A stretch of 64,000 bases of DNA, taken from assembly GCA_964019055.1 (NCBI GenBank), contig OZ025213.1:8482472-8546471 (forward strand), in the 5' to 3' direction. Positions 49,901 through 58,087 of the stretch are shown piece by piece. Origin of the DNA: Anthopleura xanthogrammica. Lineage: Eukaryota; Cnidaria; Anthozoa; Actiniaria; Actiniidae. The notes under the pieces are model-generated. The model searched no databases. It was not told where the DNA came from and was given only the letters and a program-made list of their open reading frames with translations. Position 1 is the stretch's first letter, and each line of letters opens with the position of its first letter. A program made the translations under genes and the position numbers.

Positions 49901-50413
49901 CCAATTCCAAAAACCATCGGTCAAAAGAATGATGACGGTTTTAAAAGTCTTCATCGTAGCTCTCTTACTCCCCTGCCATTTTCCAAGGCAGACATCATAA
50001 GCTTTTTGAAAGGCGTCTTTCATATTCGTCATTCCTCTTTCATGGGTAAGAGTGGGAAACTTCTTGTTGAAGTAACACTTGTTCTTAGCCCTACCTGGCT
50101 CCGAGATAAACCTGATGAAACGGCTGGCAGAATTTGAGAAAGGAATGACTTCAACTCTAGTGGCTTCATACCCAACCGAAATCTTATTCAGCAAGTTATT
50201 GATGAATCTTATCTCGTGACCAAACTCACGAGGCTGGAGGCTCCCTGAAGAGTCGAGGAGAAAGATAATATCTGCTTTCTGGTTTTCGAAGATTGCGCCT
50301 CGAAGTCTTAAGATATCATTTTTTGCCTTCGGTAGCCAATCCAGAGAAAACGTTACTGGCAAAAGAAAACAAATTCCCAAAATAAGCAACAGCATTAGAC
50401 GAAGTAGCCCCAT
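25143..50413 (-). CDS. SVEP1: Polydom/SVEP1-like secreted multidomain protein (34 exons)
   Basis: I assembled 34 exons, all with GT/AG borders and continuous frame; the lengths sum to 7917 nt, i.e. 2638 aa. Exon edges, 5' to 3': 50413-49702, 49138-48977, 48392-48234, 47605-47411, 46151-45948, 45081-44866, 44451-44164, 43764-43516, 43223-43011, 42563-42322, 40907-40577, 39928-39767, 39389-39228, 38978-38817, 38413-38244, 37757-37535, 36942-36652, 36235-35609, 35261-35019, 34847-34522, 33925-33787, 33260-33126, 32767-32609, 31853-31734, 31250-31128, 30678-30556, 30239-30066, 29154-28966, 28774-28583, 28225-28049, 27557-27384, 27196-27023, 26488-26156, 25510-25143. The order vWA, ephrin-like, three sushi, two HYR, sushi, ephrin-like, six EGF, pentraxin matches SVEP1. 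PAN, F5/8C and CUB domains are additions compared with vertebrate SVEP1 as I know it. Vertebrate SVEP1 is a secreted adhesion/matrix protein. An extra in-phase exon cannot be excluded. Confidence 0.85.
27023..30239 (-). CDS. Polydom-like gene: six C-terminal sushi (CCP) exons
   Basis: Exons 27-32, one sushi domain each (about residues 2046-2405). Each has the four-cysteine pattern with a conserved Gly-Tyr/Phe and Trp near the third and fourth cysteines, e.g. CNAGFRI with [16 protein letters not shown] with TWSGQDPVC, and CNPGYKL with QWSNTQPTC. Every exon starts and ends in phase 1, so a domain can be gained or lost without a frameshift. Vertebrate SVEP1 carries a far longer sushi array here. 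Confidence 0.88.
27613..27670 (+). repeat. (TCTG)n microsatellite
   Basis: About 55 bp of TCTG units with one break; lies in an intron of the polydom-like gene directly upstream of exon 31. Confidence 0.85.
28830..28902 (+). repeat. (ATG)n microsatellite
   Basis: About 24 uninterrupted ATG/GAT triplets, followed by GATA/GACA repeats up to about 28955. Intronic, adjacent to the donor of exon 28. Confidence 0.9.
29311..29465. repeat. Foldback element, intronic
   Basis: GTTATACAATGGTTTCGAGT at left pairs with ACGAGAAACCACTGTATAAC at right. The centre is a second palindrome around CGAGCCTTTAGTCGAG. About 155 bp, no coding capacity. Confidence 0.75.
30556..33260 (-). CDS. Polydom-like gene: EGF, sushi and three EGF exons
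   Basis: Exon 22 (33126-33260) is an EGF ([14 protein letters not shown]), exon 23 (32609-32767) a sushi domain, and exons 24-26 (31734-31853, 31128-31250, 30556-30678) three EGF domains. Exons 24 and 26 start with DIDEC, the calcium-binding EGF signature; exon 25 has DIKEC. About residues 1826-2045. All exons are phase 1 at both ends. Confidence 0.85.
30902..31103. mobile_element. 202-bp MITE-like foldback, intronic
   Basis: Arms of about 45 bp: AATAGACCCTTTTCGAATAT against ATATTTGAATAGGGTCTATT, continuing through GGCGTCTATGACGTCAAACG. The element sits ~25 bp from the donor of exon 25. Internal CCGGGACT/AGTCCCGG pairs extend the fold. Confidence 0.75.
32445..32530 (-). repeat. tRNA-derived SINE head
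   Basis: On the minus strand an A-box-like TGGCATAGCGG (32505-32515) is followed at tRNA-like spacing by a B-box-like GGTTTGATTCC (32462-32472). No complete tRNA cloverleaf is evident. The region 32280-32445, with AAGACGTTTCGATCTGGACT, may be its body. Confidence 0.5.
33437..33645. repeat. Nested palindromic repeat, family GTATGAGTGGGAAACG, copy A
   Basis: TTCGTATGAGTGGGAAACG at left pairs with CTTTCCACTCATACGAAAA at right, and shorter inner pairs (GATACGACATG, TACGGTTC) nest within. A longer relative lies at 56040-56335. Intronic between exons 21 and 22. Confidence 0.65.
33787..35261 (-). CDS. Polydom-like gene: PAN/apple and F5/8-type C domains
   Basis: Exon 19 (35019-35261) encodes a PAN/apple-like module ([20 protein letters not shown]). 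Exons 20 (34522-34847) and 21 (33787-33925) encode one discoidin (F5/8C) domain running from [10 protein letters not shown] to VEIYGC, with [18 protein letters not shown] and [12 protein letters not shown] typical of the family. The intron splits it in phase 0. These lectin-like modules directly after the pentraxin are extra relative to vertebrate SVEP1 and suggest carbohydrate or phospholipid binding; that role is an inference. Confidence 0.85.
34393..34505. repeat. Hairpin repeat with GATATATC arms
   Basis: GGTTATATACC and GGTGGATATGAGATATATC are mirrored by GATATATCTCATATCCACC and GGTATATAACC around CGGCTTCGCCTCGAG. A similar hairpin lies at 53391-53480. It abuts the donor of exon 20. Confidence 0.7.
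35385..35595 (+). repeat. ATC/GTC trinucleotide-rich tract
   Basis: Imperfect CATCAT, CATCGTCGTC and CACCATC triplets. It adjoins the donor of exon 18 and produces spurious His/Ile/Val-rich frames on both strands. Confidence 0.8.
35609..36235 (-). CDS. Polydom-like gene: pentraxin domain exon
   Basis: One 627-nt exon, about residues 1381-1589. Pentraxin features: [26 protein letters not shown], the calcium-site strand [13 protein letters not shown] and [12 protein letters not shown]. The two cysteines of the usual intradomain bridge are both alanine here (TVALW and HVAITW). Two donors fit the frame: after TACGCCT, or the stronger AAT|GTAAGT six bases on, which I used; it keeps a terminal Cys (SYACK). 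Confidence 0.9.
36425..36575 (-). repeat. Dispersed repeat copy B (partner at 1.7 kb)
   Basis: The reverse complement shares ordered blocks with 1650-1835, including GGCTTCGGCCGAGCTTCCTG and a TATGGTCCTT end. Located in the short intron between exons 17 and 18. Confidence 0.65.
36652..38413 (-). CDS. Polydom-like gene: six-EGF array (exons 15-17)
   Basis: Exons 38244-38413, 37535-37757 and 36652-36942 encode six consecutive EGF domains, about residues 1153-1380: [47 protein letters not shown] and INECQSEPC. Two of the domains are split by introns (phase 0 after CLDK; phase 1 after CIG). A six-EGF array just before the pentraxin is the arrangement in vertebrate SVEP1, strong support for orthology. 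Confidence 0.9.
37200..37260 (+). repeat. tRNA-related fragment with B box
   Basis: GGTTCGAATTCC at 37242-37253 is a B-box-like pol III element preceded by GTAACCTGAAGGTCGTG. No convincing A box or cloverleaf, so probably a SINE remnant. Confidence 0.35.
37424..37520. repeat. Foldback element CCTCCTTCGCAGACG
   Basis: TAGCCTCCTTCGCAGACG at left is matched by CGTCTGCGTAGGAGGTTA at right, with AGGGT/ACCCT inside. About 97 bp, ending ~15 bp from the donor of exon 16. Confidence 0.65.
38817..39928 (-). CDS. Polydom-like gene: three 162-nt ephrin-receptor-like exons
   Basis: Exons 12, 13 and 14 (39767-39928, 39228-39389, 38817-38978) are each exactly 162 nt, phase 1 to phase 1. Each encodes one GCC2/GCC3 (ephrin-receptor-like) module with the pattern CPxGT(Y/W): [45 protein letters not shown]. 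About residues 991-1152. Equal length and phase point to exon duplication. Confidence 0.88.
40299..40489. mobile_element. 191-bp MITE-like foldback, intronic
   Basis: Arms of about 71-74 bp: ATATTGTTTACGTTTGTTTC against GAAACAAACGTAAACAATAT, continuing through TTACCGAGCTTTCGCACTTC. A C run lies in the loop. Confidence 0.8.
40577..42563 (-). CDS. Polydom-like gene: inter-domain exons with furin-like site
   Basis: Exon 10 (42322-42563) and exon 11 (40577-40907), about residues 800-990, join in phase 0. They do not match a named module that I recognise; in SVEP1 an equivalent linker lies between the fourth sushi and the ephrin-like repeats. Exon 10 ends with [11 protein letters not shown], a strong basic furin-type motif (R-R-K-R then S). 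Exon 11 is charged and cysteine-poor at first ([15 protein letters not shown]). Cleavage there is an inference. Confidence 0.75.
40908..42321. other. Polydom-like intron 10 with ATC tracts and unclassified repeat
   Basis: ATC microsatellite at about 41228-41322 and a smaller one at 42236-42300. The stretch 41340-42190 looks like a dispersed AT-rich repeat (ACGAGCACGGTGA occurs at 41691 and 42056), but I cannot define its ends. Confidence 0.4.
42716..42941. mobile_element. 226-bp MITE-like foldback, intronic
   Basis: Left arm CTCCTTTGCAGCCGTCAGTT pairs with right arm AACTGACGGCTGCGAAGGAG. Inner pairs include CAGATCCTCCTGG/CCAGGAGGATCTGG. Ends ~70 bp from the donor of exon 9. Confidence 0.75.
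43011..48392 (-). CDS. Polydom-like gene: ephrin-like, sushi x3, HYR x2, sushi
   Basis: Exons 3-9. Exon 3 (48234-48392): ephrin-receptor-like ([16 protein letters not shown]). Exons 4-6 (47411-47605, 45948-46151, 44866-45081): sushi 1-3 ([24 protein letters not shown]). Exons 7-8 (44164-44451, 43516-43764): two HYR modules ([20 protein letters not shown]). Exon 9 (43011-43223): sushi 4, ending LPWPDC. About residues 292-799. This order is exactly that of vertebrate SVEP1 after its vWA domain. All are phase 1. Confidence 0.9.
45480..45545. repeat. Short hairpin, intronic
   Basis: GTTAGTCCTTCGT pairs with ACGAAGGACTAAC around a short loop, a perfect 13-bp stem. Intron between exons 5 and 6. 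Confidence 0.5.
47197..47342 (+). repeat. Compound satellite (CTAACTCG)n then (CAGT)n
   Basis: About ten perfect CTAACTCG octamers followed directly by about sixteen CAGT/CAGG tetramers. Located near the donor of exon 4. Confidence 0.9.
48977..50413 (-). CDS. Polydom-like gene: signal peptide, vWA and Cys-rich exon
   Basis: Exon 1 (49702-50413) starts with [19 protein letters not shown], a clear signal peptide, followed by a von Willebrand A domain (about residues 45-230) with an intact MIDAS: DSSGS, the Thr of [10 protein letters not shown], and LTDG. Exon 2 (48977-49138, 162 nt) encodes an EGF-like Cys-rich segment ([19 protein letters not shown]). The ATG at 50411-50413 is the first in frame and is directly followed by the signal peptide. 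Confidence 0.92.
49250..49520 (+). repeat. tRNA-derived SINE
   Basis: A box TGGCTCAGTAGG at 49263-49274 and B-box-like GGTTCGAGGTCC at 49306-49317, with tRNA-like spacing, followed by a ~200-bp non-tRNA body. It follows a pyrimidine tract at 49197-49250. The 3' end is not certain. Confidence 0.6.
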
Positions 50414-51260
50414 GTTTTGGTTACTCCTCAGGCCACTGATGCCTTATCGTTAACTGCCGTAAACTAAGTAAGGTGTTCTTGGTTTGATAGAAAAGGTACA
50501 CCTGTGAAAACCGACAAAAACTAAATTTGTCATTCTAGGAAAGGAATCCCAGCTGTGTGAGCTCAGTTGCAACTCCAGGTGGTATTTCCCACCAAAATTG
50601 TCATACCTATGTACAAAATATTTCTATATTGACTTTTGAAACAGTTAATTAATTTTCAGCCAACTAAATCTTACGTGTTGTTCTCGAATTTTCTTTACAA
50701 ATACCGAACCACTCCTATTTTAGCAACTAACGTACGATTGGTAACCTTTAACGCTTGGGCATGAGACTAATCAAGTAAACAAACAATTTAGAAAATTTAG
50801 ATTTTATCTTGTCGGAATATATTTTGGATAAAGTAAACATTTTACTTTTTATTGCACCTTTTAAAAGAGACCATTCTCCTTAATTTCTAAAAGAGTAGCC
50901 TTTGTATGTAAGGTATTTAGTAAGCGACCATATCGCGCATGCTTCCTAAAATTCAGAAAGAAATATGCTTTTTTCAGAACAATTTGTTCGATGAAGGCGT
51001 CTTGTGACGTAAATGCATGAAAGGACACCGCTTACAGTAAAAAGAGAACTTCATTAAAAAGAAAAGTTCTGTATATTTAGCTGTGTTTGTACAGTTTATA
51101 TTGAATGAGATATCCTGAAGTGTAAACGAATATTTATTATGTTTGCCCAGTGGTTTCGAGTTGTCCTAGAAAAAATAAGCGAAGAAAAAGATCATAAAAA
51201 AATGATTAGAGATTGAAACTGAAATCATAAGTTCAATTATTTGTCGTGTATCTTTTGACT
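50414..51260. promoter_or_regulatory. Upstream region of the polydom-like gene
   Basis: About 850 bp between the start codon and a long purine microsatellite. It should hold the promoter and 5' UTR; I see no clear TATA box or repeated site. Confidence 0.3.
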
Positions 51261-51264
51261 GAAA

Positions 51265-51466
51265 ATAAAGAAAGAAAAAGAAAAAGAAAAAGAAAAAGAA
51301 AAAGAAAAAGAAAAAGAAAAAGAAAAAGAAAAAGAAAAAGAAAAAGAAAAAGAAAAAGAAAAAGAAAAAGAAAAAGAAAAAGAAAAAGAAAAAGAAAAAG
51401 AAAAAGAAAAAGAAAAAGAAAAAGAAAAAGAAAAAGAAAAAGAAAAAGAAAAAGAAAAAGAAAAAG

Positions 51467-51508
<42 letters not shown>
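51265..51508 (+). repeat. (GAAAAA)n hexamer satellite followed by (AG)n
   Basis: About 34 nearly perfect GAAAAA hexamers (51265-51471), then about 18 AG dinucleotides. The plus strand is pure purine over roughly 240 bp. Frames across it encode only Lys/Arg or Leu/Phe repeats. A G run follows at 51557-51580. Confidence 0.95.
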
Positions 51509-51509
<1 letters not shown>

Positions 51510-52720
51510 TGGTTCAAATTAAGTGCACCCTAATAAAAATATTATTAAAAAAAGCCCCGGGGGGGGGGGGGGGGGGGGGTTAGAAATTACACTAAATAAT
51601 AAAGTTACTTTAGAAGGGGAAAAGGAAAATTTACAAATGATAAGGACTTAGAGAGATAATTGATCAGTTAAACTACGTGAATATTACTAAGAATTATTAT
51701 AATGCATAAGTAATATATCTATGAGTATAAGTAGAGTGATCAATTTTAGGCAGTTCAAAAATAATAAGAATATCAGGATGAGAATTTCGTAACCATATTA
51801 ACAGCTCATAGGGTTCGTTGTTTGCGATTGTTCTTCAAAGCTGACAATCAATCTTTTTCGATCGAAGGAATTTTGTTAGACAACAGTAGAATTTAGCTGA
51901 TCCCCCCATAAAACAGTATAAAATTTAGTGATCCGCCTTCATAAGTAGTGATAACTTTAGTGATCCGGCCCCCTTCCTCCAATAGCTTCAGTTTCAATTT
52001 AGATTTCCATACAGTCTGATTCCATTTACATCGGTAAATGTCATATGGGCGCTTGCCTGACTTTAAACTTTGCTCTACTATCAGCTCTTTTAAATCTAAC
52101 CTTAAGACGTATCTTTTTAAACAAGCTTTCTAAGTCATTTAATTTTTTTTGTTTATTCGTATATTTATAAATTTTTATATTTTTAATTTAGGTTTATATT
52201 TTTTTAAATATCGTTTTTTATTAGTATAAATTTGTATATATTATATTATATTTTATTATTATTGTAAGGCGCCTTAGAACTTTAGGATAATGTGCGCAGT
52301 ATAAATAAAGTATTATTATATTATTACTTTACAGAACAGATCAGCTTTGGTTGTTTCAGTATTTTTAAATTTGTATAAAAGATTGTCAAAAGTCAAAGTG
52401 TGAAGTAACAGAAGTTATAGATGGGTAATGCATTATCAGATTTACTTGCAAAACAATATAGCTCTCATACAATTATGGCGAAAAGTGTGTACTTTGGTAA
52501 GATTACTCTTCTAAGTGTTACCCCATGAAAGTAAGCCATACTAGAGATATGGATAATGAATTAGGGTATTTTAATTAAATGCACTTAATCATTTCAGGTT
52601 GACAAAATGCCTCAGTTTCCTAATTATTCCAAGATTTGTTTATATTTTTCTAGTGACATGTTTAATATTATCATCAATATATATTCCTAAATTATTTTTT
52701 TTGTTGAATTAGTGTTGCCT

Positions 52721-52890
52721 ATAAGTCAATTCAAAAGAATCGTTATCAGTGCGCATGCGATTTTATCCCAAATTTCTCACCTTCTTCTGTTTAATTAAAA
52801 ACAAAAAAGGTTTAAACAAAAGAAGGTGAGAAATTCGGGATAAAATCGCATGCGCACTGAAAACGATTCTTAAACTGTGAACTGGCTTAT
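52721..52890. mobile_element. 170-bp MITE-like foldback
   Basis: Arms of about 70 bp including CAGTGCGCATGCGATTTTAT and the mirrored ATAAAATCGCATGCGCACTG, around a short AT-rich loop. Outer pairs ATAAGTCAATTC/GAACTGGCTTAT are imperfect. Confidence 0.8.
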
Positions 52891-52969
52891 TGATATGATG
52901 ACGCGCTTCGGTACATTACATTTATTTTTGAGGGCCACAAGTTTATCAGTTATTGTAACTGTTTAGTGC

Positions 52970-52972
<3 letters not shown>

Positions 52973-53018
<46 letters not shown>

Positions 53019-53078
53019 ATTATTATTATATATTATTATTATTTTATAAGAAAGATAAACGCGAAAAGTTATTATTTA

Positions 53079-53120
<42 letters not shown>
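52973..53120 (+). repeat. (ATT)n microsatellite, interrupted
   Basis: Two ATT arrays (about 52973-53043 and 53072-53120), separated by about 30 bp of unique sequence. Confidence 0.85.
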
Positions 53121-53121
<1 letters not shown>

Positions 53122-53390
53122 TGATCCGTTCGTTTAGAAAAAACTATGAAAATTACAAAGTTAATGTGTCAGTAAATAATGTCAGAAAATTAAAAAAGAA
53201 AGGACATAAAGAAAAAACCTACTTACATCTGTATCCTACGTTGTTATTCGACGACTAAATTAAACTGTTGAATATTCAAGAAAACCGAATTTAACTATTA
53301 GAATGAAACAATGACACAAAGATAAGTATACACTATAGGACATTAACTCTTACTAAAACTGCACTGTCTCTATCAGGGGTCTTATGTAAG

Positions 53391-53480
53391 GGTTATCGGC
53401 CTGAAGCGAGGGGTTATGTGATATATTCACTGAGGGCGAAGCGCGATATATCACATAACCACGAGCTGAAGGCTGATAAC
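53391..53480. repeat. Hairpin repeat with GATATATC arms
   Basis: GGTTATGTGATATATTCA pairs with GATATATCACATAACC around GGGCGAAGCGC, with GTTATCGGCC/GGCTGATAAC outside. Same style as 34393-34505. Confidence 0.7.
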
Positions 53481-54181
53481 TGGCTTATTTTTACATTGGG
53501 GAGGTTTTCTGAATAAAAAATGTAATAAGTGATGATGTATTTTTAATAAATAAACAATGTACTTGTTTGAGAGACAAAAACGTTAAAAACCTTTGCCCAT
53601 TGAAAACATGAAACAAAAGAAAGAACAATACAATTCTAGTACAATAGATAGTATATTCAAGTTCGCACAACTATGTGTTCGAGTCGACTTCAAAATGAAC
53701 GAAGACAGCGACACGGATCCAGATATCTGGATCACGCAGAATATATTTTCAGGTTCAAAGACTCATAATTAAAGTTTGTTGACAGGATTTGGTGAAAAAA
53801 ACGAATGTCTCGCGTGGAATAACCACTCTGTGCAACGAAGTAATCATCGAGAAGAACAACGAGACGAACAAATAAATATGAATAGTTCAAAATCAAATCA
53901 ATACTAAAGCTTTAATTTGAAACATTGGATTTTTCACTACATTTAGTTAGCAAGTTAAATTGTTTTTATACGACCAGTATTTATATATACTCAATGAGCA
54001 TGCGTAGTCCTTTAAAATATGAGACTCACATGGGGTAGCGCAAAAACACTAGACACTGGTGTTGCAGTGAAATTTCATCTGGGGGCAGGGTTGGTGTATA
54101 CAGCAATACCCCTTGGGTGTACTTGTACTGATCCATAGCACTTCGCAAACCCCTGCTAATGAAATATGCAGGGGGGAATGA

Positions 54182-54243
54182 ACATTAGTATGCAAGGGGG
54201 GATATGTCATATATATGGAATATTCTCCTTGCATACTAATGTC
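54182..54243. repeat. Short hairpin
   Basis: ACATTAGTATGCAAGG pairs with CCTTGCATACTAATGT. The embedding region 54040-54260 is rich in further short repeats. Confidence 0.6.
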
Positions 54244-55419
54244 TGTTATATACCAACTGTCAAAGTCCATTTTTCTCGTACTGTGATTGGGCGAGAGGGC
54301 ATCACGTGAACGAGAACAAGTTTCGATGTTTCCCCGGCAACGGCTTTCTGCGGGCAGTAATATGTTATCAATCATATACACATTTCATTTAATATGTTAC
54401 CAGCTGAGTTAACCCCCTCCCCGAAAGGAATTATGGGTCACTATTTTTGGTTAGCATTTTTCGAGCATTTTCCGAGTATACAATGTAGACTTTTCTTGTT
54501 GATTGAAATATAATTCCGTCATGAGTTCGACTAGCGTTTACGATCAATTTAAAGAAGGAAGAACTCGTATTTCATAAATTCTCTTGGCAGAATAATGGGA
54601 AATGCTAATCAAAATACGATGTCGAATCCTCAATTCTGATTGGTTGACCTTGAGTTTGTCCTGAAGGTCAACTCAGCTGGTTATCTACCGCGAAATAACA
54701 AAACCGGAAATGATTTCACCGGAAACGTAAGAGTTTTTCGAAGTTTTTAATGTCACATAATCAAAAAATCAAACATTTTGTTGTGTTCTTTGTTAGTATA
54801 TGACAAAACACTTATAGACTGGAACCTCGGGAAAGCAGTTTGTTTTGTGGTGACTTTATTAAAAGGGTTTATTTTATTAAATAAAGATACAAAACGAAAC
54901 TACAAATAAAGTTTTAACACTAAACATGTGCGTTGAATATTTAATATTTGAATATTTGTATGTAATTGTGTCCTCAAGTGTAAATGGCATCGAGGATTTA
55001 GGGCACAACTACATTCATCTCAATCAAAACCGAGTGACAAAATGATAATAATTTATCTATAATGATGCTGCTTACGTTCCTAGTGTAGAATATAGTAACA
55101 AGGGATGAAACTTTCAGAATTTCTGCTAATATCTGTGCCTAGAGCAAAGTAGGACGGAAGTAACACTGAAATGGCTTTCCATTGTCTTCCAGTAATTTAT
55201 TTGGAATTCCCTGCCCATAGATTTGCTTCAAATTACAACAATCACTATATTTAAACGTCAATTAAAGACCTATCTTTTTAGGTTGGCTTATTGTTAGTCA
55301 CTTTCTGATTAATTATTAGTTATTATTATCGTTGATATTATTATCATTTTCTAGAATCTTCTTCTTTCATTAGATTTTTTTCTATTTCTATTTTTTTTGA
55401 ATTTTAAACTATATAATAT

Positions 55420-55619
55420 ATATATACACCTACTTGCAAAAACGTTGTCATACAACATTTGAACATTTGTAGTTTCAAGATTAGGAATAAATTAAAAGTA
55501 CAAAAGAAAGAGTTCTGCTTCAATGATCTTCTTTTGTACTTTGAATTTATTCCTAATTCACTAAACTACAAATGCTCAAATGTTGTATGACAACGTTCTT
55601 GCAAGTAGGTGTATATATA
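55420..55619. mobile_element. 200-bp MITE-like foldback
   Basis: Arms of about 80 bp: TATATACACCTACTTGCAA against TTGCAAGTAGGTGTATATA, continuing through AACGTTGTCATACAACATTT and AGGAATAAATT. Few mismatches. Confidence 0.8.
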
Positions 55620-55739
55620 AATATTAAGATAAGAAAAACAAAGAGACTACACTTTTATCCCGACAAGCCTGTTTCGTGATTGACTCACTCTTCAGGGGAT
55701 TTTAATGTATATATATATAAGTCGATATTACATTTAGCA

Positions 55740-55995
55740 TATGTTTTGCGCGATTGATCATTTTTATGAATATCGCGCAGTATAAGTGATTAATTAGCAG
55801 TTATTCGCCGAAGGCGAAGTGATTATTGATGAATATTTACCGAGCGGCGAGTCTTCGAAAAGAAAGAAGGAAACAACATTGAAAGTGAAAATATTTTATT
55901 TTTTAAAAGCGCGACAGCCATTTTGTCCGAAAAGGTGAATATCGGCTGATAATCCGAGATAGAAAACCAATCAGAGCGCGCGATTTTGTATAATC
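55740..55995. repeat. Dispersed repeat with GCCGAAGGCGAAGTGATTAT
   Basis: Palindrome-rich, with GTTATTCGCCGAAGGCGAAG and mirrored GCGCGA(C/T) segments. The style matches short dispersed palindromic repeats elsewhere in the window, but I find no second full copy here. Confidence 0.4.
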
Positions 55996-56039
55996 ACCTT
56001 TGTATTTATACTAATTATTATTATTATATTATTATAATC

Positions 56040-56335
56040 ACAACGCGTAGTTACTGCTGCGGTAAGATACGATACGGCTACAGTAGGTTAGAACGTTTTT
56101 TGTATGAGTGGGAAACGGTACGGCAGATTCGTAGCCGTACTGTAGCCGTACCGTACCTTACCGTAGCCGTAACCACGCGTCGTGATTGGATGAATTACTG
56201 GAAGACAATAGGAAGCCATTTCAATGTTACGGTATGTCGTACCGTGTACGTAGTGTAAGTCAGTACCGTGTGTTTCCCATTTATACGAAAACAGCTCTAC
56301 TAATCTGCCCTACCGTTTCCCACTCATACGAAAAC
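56040..56335. repeat. Nested palindromic repeat, family GTATGAGTGGGAAACG, copy B
   Basis: TTGTATGAGTGGGAAACGG at 56098-56116 pairs with CCGTTTCCCACTCATACGA near 56309-56327. Between them GGTACGGCTACAGTACGG-like runs form nested stems. Related to 33437-33645; fragments near 48830-48950 and 55145-55200. Confidence 0.65.
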
Positions 56336-56389
56336 CACTGTACTGCGCATGCTACTAAGCAATCACAATGACGCCATGTAACCGGCAAC

Positions 56390-58056
56390 GTGACGCCACT
56401 GTGTGCGCGCACAAAAACAGCTGAATAACCTTCAAATTTTTATCGAGGGACCATACACATTTTGAACTTCAACAGCGGAAAACCCATAAATTTTGCACGG
56501 GACTTAATGAATTTTTTTCGAATTTCCAAAAAAGCACATAAAAAAACCTTTTTGCAAAGTTTGGAATAAATGACGTGGGTTTCACTAATAGAGGCGTTAA
56601 GTTGTGACGTATTTCCGGGTCCAACTGCTCATAAAAACCGCTAACATGAACCGAAAATGTTCTCAATGAATTAACCTCCACCTGAAACAGTTAGACCTTT
56701 GGACAACAAATCCTGTCATGAAGAAAAAGTAAGAAAAATTTTAATAAAACTGCTTTTCGTTTTGGACCCGGAAGTCGTTTTCCCATACGATTGACGTCAC
56801 ACTTAACAGCCCTATAGAAAAAGGGGCAAGTTTACATTTTTGGCACTCGTCTTAAAAATGTCAAGGGCAAGACGAAAATTATTTGACTAGTGATTTGTAA
56901 AACAATGTTTTTCATTTAGGTTCCCTGAAAAAATAACGTCAAATAAAGCTTGATCAGTAACCGGTGAAGTTATGAATTTTTTTCGTAGAAATAAAGTTGG
57001 TTTTCGCTTCTTTTTCTTCAACAAAGTCGTTTATAAATTTGTGTTTAATCATGAATATTTAAAAAACGGCTGCGAGACACCCCTTTTCTTTCCAGATTTG
57101 AAATCAGCATTAAATTTGGGTTTAAGAAATTGTGATCCAAGAACTTCTTTATGGATCTCTTCTATAGTAGGCAGCCACCTTAAATAAAACACCATGCACC
57201 AGCTGATCTGAAATAGTGACGTAGAAATGGCGTCACTGCAAAACTGAAGTGTCATAAAAGTTTATATATCTTTTTATATTGGAGATAAATCTAGTACTTT
57301 TTCAGGAGAGGTTTTTGATATTTCGTATGCATTTACTATGATATTCATTACTGAGTGGGAAAATAAAATTTAAAAAGTAACTGTTACCGAGCTTAGGATG
57401 GCACCTAAGTTTTGCAAATTTTCTTGATTCTGATTGACATTTAACCACCGTTTTCGCAATGCAGAACCTCAAACGTCCGCCTTACAGCTTCAATTTCCAT
57501 TTGAAAAGAAGCCTTCAGTATTCGTTATTGTCGGTTGCTTCTGTCTGTGCGTGATCCTCGATATCCTAAATAGTGACCATCTGGTTTATCATGAGCCTTA
57601 TCTCGTTGAGAAAACACAAGTACAATCTAGTTGAATACCCCACGCATATATACATGATAGGCGCTGGATACGGCGATTAGCCTTCGGCGTTAATGTGTAT
57701 CGCTTCACGATCTTAAAGCTAGTCATGGTCAGTATCGACTCAAAAAAATTGATCCTAAATCATCTGTTATTCATCCGATCGCATGCCGAGAAGATATCCT
57801 AAGATTTCCGTACCGACGATGATGAACTGATAACTAGAAACTGCTTCTGTAGCCACGCATTATGGCCATCACTTAGACGCTGTTGGTGCATCAAATACTA
57901 TAGTAGTATTAATGCAACGACAAAATCATCTAGAAATGTTGGATTTGTAAAGTAATATGTACTAAATATGTACATTCTAAATTACGAATATCGTATCTTA
58001 AACATAAACTAAAGAAAAGGAGCTATTCTAAAAATGATGATGATGACGATGATGAC

Positions 58057-58087
<31 letters not shown>

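Noticed and set aside
51233..51533. Lys/Arg-rich and Leu/Phe-rich frames
   Set aside because: Pure translation of the GAAAAA satellite.
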